DNA of 64,000 nucleotides, taken from Salibaculum halophilum. Its GTDB lineage: Bacteria > Pseudomonadota > Alphaproteobacteria > Rhodobacterales > Rhodobacteraceae. Shown here piece after piece: positions 25,917-35,162 of the stretch. Each line of letters begins with the position of its first letter. The first letter of the stretch is position 1. Under the pieces are notes generated by a model. It did not search any database. It had not been told where the DNA came from and saw nothing but the letters and a program-made list of their open reading frames with translations. The position numbers and the translations under genes were made by a program. The stretch spans positions 186,001-250,000 of the forward strand of contig NZ_MSIT01000002.1 in NCBI RefSeq assembly GCF_002094885.1, given 5' to 3'.

Positions 25917-28536
25917 TCACGATCCGCCCCGGCACGACGATCAGTTTCTTGGGCGGCCCGTCCCCGAGCGCGCGTTGCACGGCATCCTCGGCCAGGGCCA
26001 GCTTTTCAACCTCGTCCTTGGGCAGGTCCTTGGGCACCTCGATCTCGGCGCGGCGCTTGCCGTTGATCTGGATCGGCATGGTGACCGTGTCCTCGACCAG
26101 CATGGCCGCGTCGGCCTCGGGCCAGGGCTGCTCGGCGATCAGGCCCGTGCCGCCCAGCATGGCCCAAAGCTCCTCGGACAGGTGCGGCGTCATCGGCGAC
26201 ATCAGTTGCGCCAGCACCCGGGCCGCCCGGCGCTTGGCCTCGGCCCCGGCCTTGGATTTCTGCAGCACGTTGGTAAAGGCGTAGAGCCGGGCGATCGAGG
26301 CGTTGAACCCGAAAGAGTCGATGCCCTGCGTGACGTCGAAGATGGTCTTGTGCATTTCCTTCAGCAGCGCGTCGTCGTCGGCGTTGGCCGGCGTATCGGC
26401 CTGCGCGATGTCGCTGGCGATGCGATGCACCCGTGCCAGGTGCCGGTTGGCGGCCTCGGCCCCGCTGGCCGTCCATTCCACGTCACGCTCGGGCGGGCTG
26501 TCGGACAGGACGAACCAGCGCGCTGTATCGGCGCCGTAGGTGGCGATGATCCGTTCGGGATCGACCACGTTCTTCTTGGACTTCGACATCTTGGCCGAGG
26601 GGATGATCTCGACCTCGGTGCCGTCCTCGAGGAATCCCTTGCCGTCGCGAAACGCCACGTCCGCCGGGTAGTGGTAGACGGGCCGACCGCCCGCGTCGCG
26701 GGTCTGGAAGATCGCGTGCGTCACCATGCCTTGCGTGAACAGCGCGTTAAACGGTTCCTTGGACTTCTCGGGCAGGTGGCCGGTTATGTGCATCGCCCGC
26801 GCGAAGAACCGCGAATAGAGCAGGTGCAGGATCGCGTGTTCGATGCCGCCGATGTACTGGTCGACGTTCATCCAGTAGTCGGCCTCGGCCCTGTCGGTGG
26901 GCGTGGTGGCGCGCGGCGCGGTGAAGCGGGCGAAATACCAGCTGCTGTCCACGAAGGTGTCCATCGTGTCGGTCTCCCGCTGCGCGGGCGCGCCGCAGGC
27001 GGGGCAGGCGCAGTCACGCCAGCTGGGGTGACGGTCCAGCGGGTTGCCGGGCACGGAAAAGTCGATGGGCGTGCCATCCTCGTCGTAGGGCAGTTCGATG
27101 GGCAGGTTGTCCTTGCGCTCGGGCACCACGCCGCAGGCCTCGCAATGGACCACCGGGATCGGGCAGCCCCAGTAGCGTTGCCGCGACAGGCCCCAGTCGC
27201 GCAGGCGGAACTGCGTCACGCCCCGGCCCACGCCCTGGCTTTCGCAGGCAGCGATGGCAGCTTCGACGGCCTCGTCGCCAGTTTGTACTTCATCCCCCGC
27301 GAAGCCACGGATGTATCTCACACGTTCGCTTTTCCCTGGAACAAATGCTTTGTCTCCAGTCTCGGGATTAACAGTAACTGGCAGCCCACCAATGCTGCCC
27401 CCTGAATAAATCTCAGGGCCGGCAGGGTCGCCCGCCCTAAGATCAGTGAAAACGAGAGGTGTTGGAAGGTCGTACTTTCGGGCGAAATCCAGATCGCGCT
27501 GGTCATGCGCCGGGCAGCCGAAGATCGCCCCGGTGCCGTAGTCCATCAGGATGAAATTGGCGATGTAGACCGGCAGTTCCCAGGCGGTGTCGAAGGGGTG
27601 CCGCACCGTCAGCCCGGTGTCGAAGCCCAGCTTCTCGGCCTTTTCCAGCGCCTCCTCGGTGGTGCCGCCCTGGCGGGCCTGCTTGCAGAAGGCGGCTACC
27701 TCCGCGTTGTCGCGCTCCAGCTCTTTGGCAAGCGGGTGATCGGGCGAAATGCCGATGAAGGACGCCCCCATCAGCGTGTCGGGGCGGGTGGTATAGACCT
27801 CAATACGGTCGTGCGCGCCCTGCGGCGCGACCATCGAGAAACTGAATTGCAGCCCGCGCGACTTGCCGATCCAGTTGGACTGCATCAGCCGCACCTTGGC
27901 GGGCCAGTCATCGAGCGTGTCCAGCGCCTCCAGCAACTCCTCGGAGAAGTCGGAAATCTTGAAGAACCACTGCGTCAGCTCGCGCCGTTCCACCTCGGCG
28001 CCCGAGCGCCAGCCCTTGCCGTCGATCACCTGTTCGTTGGCCAGCACGGTCCGGTCGACCGGGTCCCAGTTGACGGTGGCGTTCTTGCGCTCGACCAAGC
28101 CGGCCTGCAGGAAGTCCAGAAACAGCGCCTGCTGCTGGCCGTAATACTCCGGGTCGCAGGTGGCGAACATGCGCGACCAGTCCAGCCCGAAGCCCAGCGG
28201 CTTCATCTGGGCGACCATGTCGTCGATGTTGCCATAGGTCCAGTCGCGCGGGTGCCCGCCGCTGGCCATGGCCGCATTTTCGGCCGGCATCCCGAAGGCG
28301 TCGAAACCCATCGGGTGCAGCACGTTGTGCCCTGTCGCCAGCTTGTAGCGCGCGATCACGTCGCCCATGGTGTAGTTGCGCACGTGCCCGATGTGGATGC
28401 GCCCCGAGGGGTAGGGGAACATTTCCAGCACGTAGTACTTGGGCTTGCCCGGATCACGGCGGGCGGTGAAGGTGCCGGCGGCGTCCCATGCGGCCTGCCA
28501 CTTGGCTTCGATCTCTGCGGGGCTGTAGCGGGACAT
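25903..28536 (-). CDS. leuS: Leucyl-tRNA synthetase
   Basis: Charges tRNA-Leu with leucine. Class I signatures are HIGH within [15 protein letters not shown] and KMSKS within [14 protein letters not shown]; the [15 protein letters not shown] motif and zinc-type cysteines (HCEACGV, CACPACG) are present, and a CP1 editing domain lies between. The start at [10 protein letters not shown] has AAGGA seven bases upstream; the 5-codon longer version lacks a good site. The 877-residue length is usual. A 200-base stretch near 27281-27480 is much lower in GC than either flank although the frame stays open. First of the leuS-lptE-holA overlap series. Confidence 0.97.
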   Translation of the reverse strand: MSRYSPAEIEAKWQAAWDAAGTFTARRDPGKPKYYVLEMFPYPSGRIHIGHVRNYTMGDVIARYKLATGHNVLHPMGFDAFGMPAENAAMASGGHPRDWTYGNIDDMVAQMKPLGFGLDWSRMFATCDPEYYGQQQALFLDFLQAGLVERKNATVNWDPVDRTVLANEQVIDGKGWRSGAEVERRELTQWFFKISDFSEELLEALDTLDDWPAKVRLMQSNWIGKSRGLQFSFSMVAPQGAHDRIEVYTTRPDTLMGASFIGISPDHPLAKELERDNAEVAAFCKQARQGGTTEEALEKAEKLGFDTGLTVRHPFDTAWELPVYIANFILMDYGTGAIFGCPAHDQRDLDFARKYDLPTPLVFTDLRAGDPAGPEIYSGGSIGGLPVTVNPETGDKAFVPGKSERVRYIRGFAGDEVQTGDEAVEAAIAACESQGVGRGVTQFRLRDWGLSRQRYWGCPIPVVHCEACGVVPERKDNLPIELPYDEDGTPIDFSVPGNPLDRHPSWRDCACPACGAPAQRETDTMDTFVDSSWYFARFTAPRATTPTDRAEADYWMNVDQYIGGIEHAILHLLYSRFFARAMHITGHLPEKSKEPFNALFTQGMVTHAIFQTRDAGGRPVYHYPADVAFRDGKGFLEDGTEVEIIPSAKMSKSKKNVVDPERIIATYGADTARWFVLSDSPPERDVEWTASGAEAANRHLARVHRIASDIAQADTPANADDDALLKEMHKTIFDVTQGIDSFGFNASIARLYAFTNVLQKSKAGAEAKRRAARVLAQLMSPMTPHLSEELWAMLGGTGLIAEQPWPEADAAMLVEDTVTMPIQINGKRRAEIEVPKDLPKDEVEKLALAEDAVQRALGDGPPKKLIVVPGRIVNVVV

Positions 28537-28608
28537 CTTCCATCCTTGCAAAATGAAACGCCGGGCGCGATGGCCCGGCGTGGTGTTAGCGCGTCGGGCC
28601 GCGGGGGT

Positions 28609-29091
28609 CTACAGGCTGCCGTCGCGGATGCGCAACTGGCGCGCGCGCGACAGGATCGCGTCCTCGACCGCGCGCACGGTTTCCTGCGCCGCGGGGCCGC
28701 CGCGGGTCTGGATCGCGAGGTTCAGCGCGCGGGCGTCCAGCGCCGGGTCGCTGATGAAGACGGTGGCGCGATAGGCGCGGCCGCTGCCCGGCGGGGTGCC
28801 GTAGCCGAAGTCGATCACGCCGGTGAAGGGGTCCACGCTTTCGACCGGCAGGAAGTCCAGCACGTCGAGCGACGCCGCCCAGAGATAGCGGTTCACCGCC
28901 ACGTTTTCCGAGGAGCTGGCGCGCGCGGCCTGCCGGGTGGTGGGTTCGACCCCGCCGGTGCCGATGCCTGATCCGATGGAGCCGAAGGGGCTGGACCCGA
29001 TCGAGCCGAGACTGCCCGAACCGCCGCAGCCGGCGAGGGTCAGGATGGCAAGGCCTGCCACGGCGCTCTTGATGCTGGATGTGCCGGTCAC
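28609..29091 (-). CDS. DUF3576 lipoprotein
   Basis: A 160-residue lipoprotein with lipobox LTLAGC (Cys22), a Gly/Ser-rich linker (SGSLGSIGSSPFGSIGSG), then the DUF3576 domain with NRYLWAASLDVLDFLP and DPFTGVIDFGYGTPP as recognisable segments. The family is conserved upstream of leuS in alphaproteobacteria, and its function is not known; location at the inner leaflet of the outer membrane is likely. It lies 72 bases upstream of leuS on the same strand, so co-transcription is plausible. Confidence 0.88.
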   Translation of the reverse strand: MTGTSSIKSAVAGLAILTLAGCGGSGSLGSIGSSPFGSIGSGIGTGGVEPTTRQAARASSSENVAVNRYLWAASLDVLDFLPVESVDPFTGVIDFGYGTPPGSGRAYRATVFISDPALDARALNLAIQTRGGPAAQETVRAVEDAILSRARQLRIRDGSL

Positions 29092-29194
29092 GTCTGCCCC
29101 CCCCCGAAACTCAGTGATCTGTCCCGTTGCCTGTTGGATGTGTAGCCGAGGGGCGGCGCCCTCACAAGGCCCGGATGGCGAGGGGCACGCCCCG

Positions 29195-29229
29195 CAAAAG
29201 GAAAGGGCGGCCCGCGCCGGGGCCGCCCT
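29195..29229 (-). terminator. Rho-independent terminator of the porin gene
   Basis: Minus strand: AGGGCGGCCC and GGGCCGCCCT form a perfect 10-pair stem with a six-base loop, followed by TTCCTTTTG. It lies 27 bases beyond the porin stop. Confidence 0.88.
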
Positions 29230-29255
29230 GACTTGGAAAAACCGGTCGGGGTCTA

Positions 29256-30377
29256 TCAGAAGTCGAAGGAAACTTCCACGGTGGTGCCGCGCTGGTACTC
29301 GGGGCCACCGATTTCGTCGCCGTCGACGTTGTCGTCGTCTTCGGCGTAGGAGACGAGGAGGGCAGCGCCGCTGCCGAGGTCGTAGTCACCGGCGACGTAG
29401 AAACGATCCTCGGTGCCCTCCTCGGTCAGGTAGCCGGCCATCACCATCAGGCCATTGCCCACGTCGTAGGAACCTTCGACACCGGCGATGTCGGTCCCCT
29501 GCTCGTCGGCGTAGGACGCGGTCACGGCAATCGGGCCATCCGAGTAGTCGACCGACACGCCGAAGTTGTCGTCGCCCATCGATTCAGCGACGAAGTAGGC
29601 CGACGCGGTGACAGGGCCGAAGGGGTAGCTGCCCTCGATGCCGATGGAGTCTTCGTCGGCGGTCTGGTTGGTGGCGTAGGCCACGCGCACGTCGGCGCCG
29701 GCGAAGGTGGTCCCGGCCGACAGGCCGAAGATTTCGTCGTCGGTGAAGTCGCCGTTGCCGCTGTAGAAGCCGGCCGCCTCGTCCGACTCGGCCTGGTAGG
29801 CCATCACGACGTTGACGCCGCCGAAATCGGCCGAAGCGCCCAGCGACAGCTGGTTCAGGTCTTCGGACGCGTTGTAGGTATCGGCGTTGTTGGCGATCAC
29901 GTAGGAGATCGACCCCTCGATGTTGCCGTAGGTCATGTCGCCACGCAGCGCGGCTTCGCCGTCAGCCTCGGAGAAGGCGTCCTGCTCCATGTCGCCGGCG
30001 CTGACCCAGCGGTTTTCGGCGGCGAAGGTGGTGTCGCCGAAGGTCAGGCTGGCCGTGTCGGATTCGATGAAGACAGTGTAGCCGCCAGCATCGAGCGAAT
30101 CGCCCAGCGAGGATGTGCCAGTACCATCAGACGTGACGAAGTCGAAGTCGAAGGTGGCGCCGGCGGTCAGGCCGTTGTCAAGTTCCTGGGACAGGGCGAC
30201 GGCGAGATTGCCCTCCCAATAGAAGCCGTCGAATTCGTCATCACCCGGGAAACCGTTGGTGGTCGGGCCGTCGTCTTCGTTGTAGCCCAGCTTCGTATCG
30301 CCGGAGAAGGAAACCTCGGCAGCGGCGGCGCCTGCGAAGGCGAAGACCGAAGCCGAAGCGAGAAGGATGCTTTTCAT
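29256..30377 (-). CDS. Gram-negative porin (Rhodobacter type)
   Basis: A general diffusion porin of 373 residues in the outer membrane. The signal peptide MKSILLASASVFAFAGAAAA is followed directly by EVSFSGDTKLGYNED, the first strand of the barrel; alternating acidic loops and amphipathic strands run to a C-terminal phenylalanine (VEVSFDF), the outer-membrane assembly signal. The start was chosen at the signal peptide, with GAGGAA seven bases upstream; the longer open frame covers the leader region. It is a single gene with its own terminator. A direct repeat lies in its 5' region. Confidence 0.93.
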   Translation of the reverse strand: MKSILLASASVFAFAGAAAAEVSFSGDTKLGYNEDDGPTTNGFPGDDEFDGFYWEGNLAVALSQELDNGLTAGATFDFDFVTSDGTGTSSLGDSLDAGGYTVFIESDTASLTFGDTTFAAENRWVSAGDMEQDAFSEADGEAALRGDMTYGNIEGSISYVIANNADTYNASEDLNQLSLGASADFGGVNVVMAYQAESDEAAGFYSGNGDFTDDEIFGLSAGTTFAGADVRVAYATNQTADEDSIGIEGSYPFGPVTASAYFVAESMGDDNFGVSVDYSDGPIAVTASYADEQGTDIAGVEGSYDVGNGLMVMAGYLTEEGTEDRFYVAGDYDLGSGAALLVSYAEDDDNVDGDEIGGPEYQRGTTVEVSFDF

Positions 30378-30409
30378 GGTTGTGTTCCTCGTGTTTGCAT
30401 TCCCGAGAA

Positions 30410-30436
30410 TGCCAGTGTTCCCAGCATTGCCAGTGT
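30410..30436. repeat. Direct repeat upstream of the porin gene
   Basis: TGCCAGTGT occurs at 30410-30418 and again at 30428-30436, an 18-base period, 33 bases upstream of the porin start. The spacing suits two regulator half-sites on nearly the same face of the helix, or a 5'-UTR element; the binding factor is unknown. Confidence 0.5.
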
Positions 30437-30613
30437 CTTTGCGCTTAATGGCGCACACACTCAAGGGAATTGCCGGGGTGGCGCAGTGGCTGCCGCGAAA
30501 ATGATGCAGCCGTGCCACACACCGCGGCGCGGGCGGTTCGGGGCCGGCCCTTGCCACGGCCGCGCCGGTCTGGTCAAACGGGGCGATTCTGCCGCCGAAA
30601 CAGGAGCTTGAGC

Positions 30614-31267
30614 ATGTCACTGGCCGAGATCACCGAACGCGTCCAGCGCGCCGAAGCGGCCGCCGGGCGGGCGCCCGGGTCGGCCCGGCTGATCGCCGTG
30701 TCCAAGAAACAGCCCGAGGCGCGGGTGCGGGCGATTCTGCAGCAGAGCCACCGGGTTTTCGGCGAGAATCGGGTGCAGGAGGCGGCGGGCAAATGGCCCG
30801 GCTATCGCGAGGCCTTCGACGGGATCGAGCTGCACCTGATCGGCCCGCTGCAGACCAACAAGGCCCGGCAGGCGATGGAGCTGGCGCAGGCGATCCACAC
30901 GCTGGACCGGCCCAGGCTGGCCCGCACCCTCGCGCGGCTGGCCCAGGAGATGGGCGCGTGCCCCGACCTGTTCATCCAGGTCAACACCGGCGAGGAGCCG
31001 CAGAAGGCCGGGGTGCTGCCCGCGCAGGCCGATGATTTCGTGGCCGAGTGCCGCGGGATGGACCTGCCCGTGGCGGGGCTGATGTGCATCCCGCCGGTGG
31101 ACGAGGCGCCCAGCCTGCATTTCGCCCTGCTGGGCAAGATCGCCGCGCGCAACGGGCTGGAAGGGCTGTCCATGGGCATGTCGGGCGATTTCGAACAGGC
31201 CGTGGCGCAGGGCGCGACGCACCTGCGCGTCGGCTCGGCCATCTTCGGGGCGCGCGAGGACGGGTGA
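30614..31267 (+). CDS. YggS family PLP-binding protein (PLP homeostasis)
   Basis: A COG0325 protein of 217 residues that binds pyridoxal phosphate and helps regulate its supply and amino-acid balance. It has the alanine-racemase-like N-terminal barrel, PLP lysine in LIAVSKKQP (about Lys31), GENRVQEA, HLIGPLQTNKARQA, and the C-terminal LSMGMSGDFEQAVAQGATHLRVGSAIFG motif in abbreviated family form. AGGAG lies 8 bases before the chosen ATG. It is divergent from the porin gene and converges on the L,D-transpeptidase gene. Confidence 0.94.
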   Translation: MSLAEITERVQRAEAAAGRAPGSARLIAVSKKQPEARVRAILQQSHRVFGENRVQEAAGKWPGYREAFDGIELHLIGPLQTNKARQAMELAQAIHTLDRPRLARTLARLAQEMGACPDLFIQVNTGEEPQKAGVLPAQADDFVAECRGMDLPVAGLMCIPPVDEAPSLHFALLGKIAARNGLEGLSMGMSGDFEQAVAQGATHLRVGSAIFGAREDG

Positions 31268-31318
31268 CCTGCGTTGCCGGGGCTGCGCCCGGCAACGACA
31301 GCCCGCCCGCCCGCGCCT

Positions 31319-31828
31319 TCAGGGCACGACGAGGCGGGTCCGGTATTGGATGCGCCGGGCGAGCCAGGCCAGGTGGTCGGGCCGCAGCGCGACGCAGCCC
31401 GCGGTGGGGTGGCCGGGCCGGCGCCAACGGTGGACGAAGATGGCCGAGCCGCGCCCCTTGACCGGGTAGGGCCAGTTCCAGTCCGTCAGGATGACGAGGT
31501 CATAGAGCGGATCGGCCCTGCGCAGCACCTCGTGGCCGTGCGGGCAGGGGGCACGGACCATCAGGTTGTAATCCGCGTGGGCGGGGTCGTCCGACCACAG
31601 GTCGCCGGGCCGGATCGGCAGCGCCCAGTCCGTGGGCCGCGCCATGCGGTCGGGGCGGTAGAGCATGCCGACGATGCGGTGGTGGCCGCGCGGGGTCGCG
31701 CCGTCGCCCTCGCGCTTGCGGGCCGTGACGCCGCCCCGGCCGATCACGCAGGGCAGGCGACGGCCGTGGAACCGCAGACCCGTCGGGATCAGGACCATGT
31801 CGGCCGGGCCGGGGGGCGGCCCGGTCAT
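31319..31828 (-). CDS. L,D-transpeptidase (YkuD) family protein
   Basis: A 169-residue YkuD-domain protein. The catalytic motif is His140 to Cys145 (HPTAGCVALR), with an additional histidine at 133. YkuD enzymes make 3-3 peptidoglycan cross-links or attach proteins to the wall. This one has no evident signal peptide and belongs to the short single-domain type, so its location is unclear. Its start overlaps the end of the hydroxylase gene as ATGA, indicating translational coupling. Confidence 0.87.
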   Translation of the reverse strand: MTGPPPGPADMVLIPTGLRFHGRRLPCVIGRGGVTARKREGDGATPRGHHRIVGMLYRPDRMARPTDWALPIRPGDLWSDDPAHADYNLMVRAPCPHGHEVLRRADPLYDLVILTDWNWPYPVKGRGSAIFVHRWRRPGHPTAGCVALRPDHLAWLARRIQYRTRLVVP

Positions 31829-32553
31829 GCGGTCGGGCCGCGCCCGGCCCATTTCGGCCAGCGCGTGATCCCGTGGGCCTGGCGCGCGGTGACGAGGCGC
31901 AGGTCCTCGGGGTCCATGCCCATGGACAGCATGGTCTGCCGGTCGAAGCGGGCCTTCGCGGCCGCGGCATCGTGGCCGGTGCCGAACAGCCGGTCGATCC
32001 AGCCCATCCCGAAGCTGACGTGATAGGTGGCGCGGTGGTCGTGGAAGTGGTGCAGCATGTGCCGCCGGGTGACGCGCCTGCCGAAGCGGCCCTTGGGCAC
32101 GTTCAGATGCGCCAGCGTGTGGCAGTATTCGTAGAAGGCGAAGGCGCTGACCGAGCCGACGAAGATCGCGGTCGCGGCGGCCAGCAGCGCGGGCCCGAGG
32201 CCCAGGACCGGCCAGAGTGCCAGCGTGTGCAGCGCCATCGAGGCCAGGCCGAATCGCAGGGCATACCAATTGTCGTCGCCCGTGAAGAACTCGGGGTCGT
32301 CGGGAAACTCGTGGTGGCCGATGTGGCTGCGGTAGAGCGCGTTGAAGGTCTGCTGATCCACGGGCGGTTCGCGGTGCAGCAGGAACCGGTGCATGAGGTA
32401 TTCCACGAGGAACTGCAGGACCACGCCGTAGGCGAGGGCGACCAGAAGCCATGGCGTGAACCACGTGATCATCGCGACCACACCGCCCAGCCAGGCGGGA
32501 AACAGCCTTTGCAGGCTGCCCATGTTGACCAGGATGCGCAGCGTCGGGATCAT
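31825..32553 (-). CDS. Fatty acid hydroxylase/sterol desaturase family protein
   Basis: A membrane di-iron enzyme of 242 residues. Histidine clusters expected of the superfamily are visible: HRFLLH (about 58-63), HIGHHEF, HTLAHLN and HMLHHFHDH. Hydrophobic segments lie around residues 22-48 and 95-130. It may hydroxylate a membrane lipid such as an ornithine lipid or other acyl chain; the substrate cannot be read. The ATG with GGAGG at good spacing was chosen over a longer version. Coupled to the L,D-transpeptidase gene, and 65 bases downstream of ribA. Confidence 0.87.
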   Translation of the reverse strand: MIPTLRILVNMGSLQRLFPAWLGGVVAMITWFTPWLLVALAYGVVLQFLVEYLMHRFLLHREPPVDQQTFNALYRSHIGHHEFPDDPEFFTGDDNWYALRFGLASMALHTLALWPVLGLGPALLAAATAIFVGSVSAFAFYEYCHTLAHLNVPKGRFGRRVTRRHMLHHFHDHRATYHVSFGMGWIDRLFGTGHDAAAAKARFDRQTMLSMGMDPEDLRLVTARQAHGITRWPKWAGRGPTA

Positions 32554-32617
32554 GGCGTGTCCTCCGGGTAGAAGGTGCCAGCAGGGTGGCGCGGGCTCAA
32601 GCCTCACGCGGCGTTGG

Positions 32618-33700
32618 TCACAGCAGATGGCCGGACTTGCTGGCCTTGGTCGCCAGGTAGTCGTGGTTGAACCGGGTCTCGCCGACCTTCAGCGGCACCC
32701 GGTCCACCACCCCGATCCCGCAATGTTCGAGTCGTTCGACCTTGGCGGGATTGTTGGTCAGCAGGCGGACCCGGGCAAAGCCCATCTTGCGCAGGATCTC
32801 GGCACCGATGCGGAAATCGCGTTCGTCGTCCTCGAAGCCCAGCCGGTGATTGGCCTCGACCGTGTCGAAGCCCTGGTCCTGCAGCGAATAGGCGCGCATC
32901 TTGTTGGCCAACCCGATGCCGCGCCCCTCCTGGTTGAGGTAGAGAAGCACGCCCTCGCCCTCGGATCCCATCTGGGCCAGCGCGCCGCGCAGCTGCGGGC
33001 CGCAATCGCATTTCAGCGACCCCAGCAGGTCGCCGGTGAAACAGGCCGAGTGCAGGCGCGCCAGCACCGGCTTCGAGCGGTCGGGGCAGCCGATCTCGAT
33101 GGCGTAATGTTCCTCGGCGCCGTCCTCGGGGCGGAAGATGTGCAGCCGCCCGGCCTCGGATACTTCCAGCGGGACCTTGGCATGAATCACGGGCGCCAGC
33201 GGGGACAGGTCCGTGGTCATCGCCTGTGCCGCGCCGATCAGGGTCAGGCCATTTGCGCGCGCCACCGCCGCGCCGTCGGCGACCGGCACGACCAGAACCG
33301 CCGGGATCAGCCGCGCGGCCTTGGCCAGGCGGATGCCGGCGCGGTGCAGCCCCGCGTCGCCCCCGCGCCGGGCCCGGAATGGCCCCTTGATCGGCAGGCG
33401 CAGGTCGTCGGCGGGGTCGGCCACCGCCTGCACCCAGCCCAGCGCCGCATCCTCGGGCACCGCCAGCCGGACAAGATCGCCGTCGTAGGCGGCGGTCTTG
33501 AGCGTCGTCGCCCGGTGTTCAGTGATCGCCAGGTCGGCCTGGCCCAGCGCCAGCGCATCGGCCAGCCGCTGCGGCCCCAGCGTTTCCACCGCGAGGACCA
33601 CCGCCGCCCGGTCCCCGTCCGACAGCACCACGGGCACGCCCAGCCGCATGTCGGCGCGGGCGCGGGCCAGCATCTCGATCAGGTCGGGGGCGAAACTCAT
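32618..33700 (-). CDS. ribA: GTP cyclohydrolase II with degenerate DHBP-synthase-like N-terminus
   Basis: First step of riboflavin synthesis: GTP to the diaminopyrimidine. The C-terminal half (from about residue 165) is a complete RibA domain, with zinc ligands CFTGDLLGSLKCDCG (C-x10-C-x-C), YLNQEGRGIGL and TNNPAKVERL. The N-terminal 150 residues resemble RibB but lack a clear set of its acidic active-site motifs, as is common in this family, so a separate ribB is expected elsewhere. The start was set at MSFAPDLIEML; a longer open frame upstream is not protein-like. Confidence 0.93.
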   Translation of the reverse strand: MSFAPDLIEMLARARADMRLGVPVVLSDGDRAAVVLAVETLGPQRLADALALGQADLAITEHRATTLKTAAYDGDLVRLAVPEDAALGWVQAVADPADDLRLPIKGPFRARRGGDAGLHRAGIRLAKAARLIPAVLVVPVADGAAVARANGLTLIGAAQAMTTDLSPLAPVIHAKVPLEVSEAGRLHIFRPEDGAEEHYAIEIGCPDRSKPVLARLHSACFTGDLLGSLKCDCGPQLRGALAQMGSEGEGVLLYLNQEGRGIGLANKMRAYSLQDQGFDTVEANHRLGFEDDERDFRIGAEILRKMGFARVRLLTNNPAKVERLEHCGIGVVDRVPLKVGETRFNHDYLATKASKSGHLL

Positions 33701-33860
33701 GCGCTGTCCTTCGGTCGGGCGGCCGGAATAGCCGCATCTGACAGGAAATGAAACATATCCGCCAGTGCCGACACGTCGGCGTGAGCGCAGTGCAGCACTC
33801 CTTGTCCTTTGACGCGAGCAAGCGCAGGTCTTTCGCAGCACAAGCGAGGAGGGCCGTAAC

Positions 33861-34547
33861 ATGGCGCAGCTCAAGAGGATTCTACTGGTCGATGACGACG
33901 AGGACCTGCGCGAGGCGCTGGGCGAGCAACTGGTCATGACCGAGGATTTCGACGTCTTCGAGGCCGGCAACGGCGCCGAGGCCATGCAGAAGGCCAAGGA
34001 AGGTCTCTATGATTTAGTCATCCTCGACGTCGGCCTGCCCGACACCGACGGGCGCGAGCTGTGCCGCCTGATGCGCAAGCAGGGGGTCAAGTGCCCGGTG
34101 CTGATGCTGACCGGGCACGACAGCGACAGCGACACGATCCTCGGCCTTGATGCCGGGGCCAACGACTACGTCAGCAAGCCCTTCAAGTTCCCCGTGCTTC
34201 TGGCCCGCATCCGCGCGCAACTGCGCCAGCACGAACAGTCCGAGGACGCGGTGTTCACGCTAGGGCCCTACACCTTCAAGCCAGCGCAGAAGATGCTGGT
34301 CACCGAGGAGGAGCGCAAGATCCGCCTGACCGAGAAGGAGACCAACATCCTCAAGTTCCTCTACCGCGCGACGGAAGGCGTGGTGGCCCGCGACGTTCTG
34401 CTGCACGAGGTCTGGGGCTACAACGCGGGCGTGACGACGCACACGCTGGAAACCCATATCTACCGCCTGCGCCAGAAGATCGAGCCAGATCCCGCCAACG
34501 CGCGGCTGCTGGTGACCGAAAGCGGCGGCTACCGGCTGATGGCCTGA
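33861..34547 (+). CDS. OmpR-family response regulator, CenR-like
   Basis: A two-component transcription factor of 228 residues. The receiver domain has Asp11/Asp12, the phospho-acceptor Asp56 (VILDVGLP), Thr84 and Lys106 (YVSKPFKFP). The C-terminal winged helix contains RLTEKETNILKFLYRA and GVTTHTLETHIYRLRQKIE, which resemble the CenR group that controls envelope genes in alphaproteobacteria; CenR identity is inference. No histidine kinase gene adjoins it. It is followed directly by a stem-loop element and terminator described separately. Confidence 0.93.
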   Translation: MAQLKRILLVDDDEDLREALGEQLVMTEDFDVFEAGNGAEAMQKAKEGLYDLVILDVGLPDTDGRELCRLMRKQGVKCPVLMLTGHDSDSDTILGLDAGANDYVSKPFKFPVLLARIRAQLRQHEQSEDAVFTLGPYTFKPAQKMLVTEEERKIRLTEKETNILKFLYRATEGVVARDVLLHEVWGYNAGVTTHTLETHIYRLRQKIEPDPANARLLVTESGGYRLMA

Positions 34548-34554
34548 GAGATCC

Positions 34555-34624
34555 CGCCGGCGGCCGGGTCACGCCGCCACCCTCCCTGTTGGACTGGCCC
34601 CGGAGATCCTCCGGGGCCTTTTTT
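34555..34624 (+). ncRNA. Candidate 3'-UTR-derived small RNA element (copy A)
   Basis: After the response-regulator stop comes a stem-loop (GGCGGC 34559-34564 with GCCGCC 34573-34578), a linker CTCCCTGTTGGACT (34582-34595) and a strong terminator. The same order, with 13 of 14 linker bases identical, occurs at 36342-36413. The shared CUCCC motif could pair with purine-rich ribosome binding sites. Whether it is processed from the mRNA or has its own promoter is not visible. Confidence 0.45.
34596..34624 (+). terminator. Rho-independent terminator of the response-regulator gene
   Basis: A perfect 9-pair stem, GGCCCCGGA with TCCGGGGCC, loop GATCC, followed by six T residues. Confidence 0.93.
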
Positions 34625-35162
34625 GTGCGGGCTTTTGGAGGGTCAGCGGCCGTGCCGGGTGTCCGACACCCGCAGCGTGATCGGCTGCAAAGCAACGGTT
34701 GCGCGACCTGCAACGCCTCCTTGGTAGGCAGGGAAAGCGGCAAGCCAGACCCGCCCCTATGGATACCCGCCGTGAGATTCGGGTATGCTGCGCCCGGCGC
34801 GGGACAAAGGCGAAGCCGCCGCGCCATCGACGGGCCGCCCCCACGGCCCGGCGATATTTGACCGACCGCGCCATGTGTCGCGCGTCGTCCGACACGGCCG
34901 GATAAAGCACAAGGCACGACCGGTGGGATCGCCGCGCCGCGGCCCGTCGATGTCACGGCGTCTCACCCGGACGTTTGCGTCCCATTCGGTGTAGCCCGCT
35001 CAGGCCAAGAGCGCGCGGTTCGCTGCGGGGCGGGACGGAGCCTGTCAAAGCCCGGCCGTGCGGGATCTTCGCGCTTCGCACGGGGCGCTGACGCGCGCAT
35101 GTCGCTTCAACCAATCCGCTTTTGCCATCGCCCAGCCCCGCGTTCCCCGCTATGACGCCCGC
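34625..35162. other. 538-base gene-free stretch with two dyads
   Basis: No gene is supported here. Two compact inverted repeats are visible: CGGGTGTC/GACACCCG (34656-34663 with 34665-34672) and ATACCCG/CGGGTAT (34763-34769 with 34780-34786). The region contains short ORFs on both strands, none with a ribosome site and homology. It includes the promoter and leader of the methyltransferase gene. Confidence 0.5.

Noticed and set aside
34351-34956. Minus-strand ORFs of 113 to 201 codons downstream of the response-regulator gene
   Set aside because: They run antisense through the terminator and the 3' end of the regulator gene, with no ribosome site or motif.
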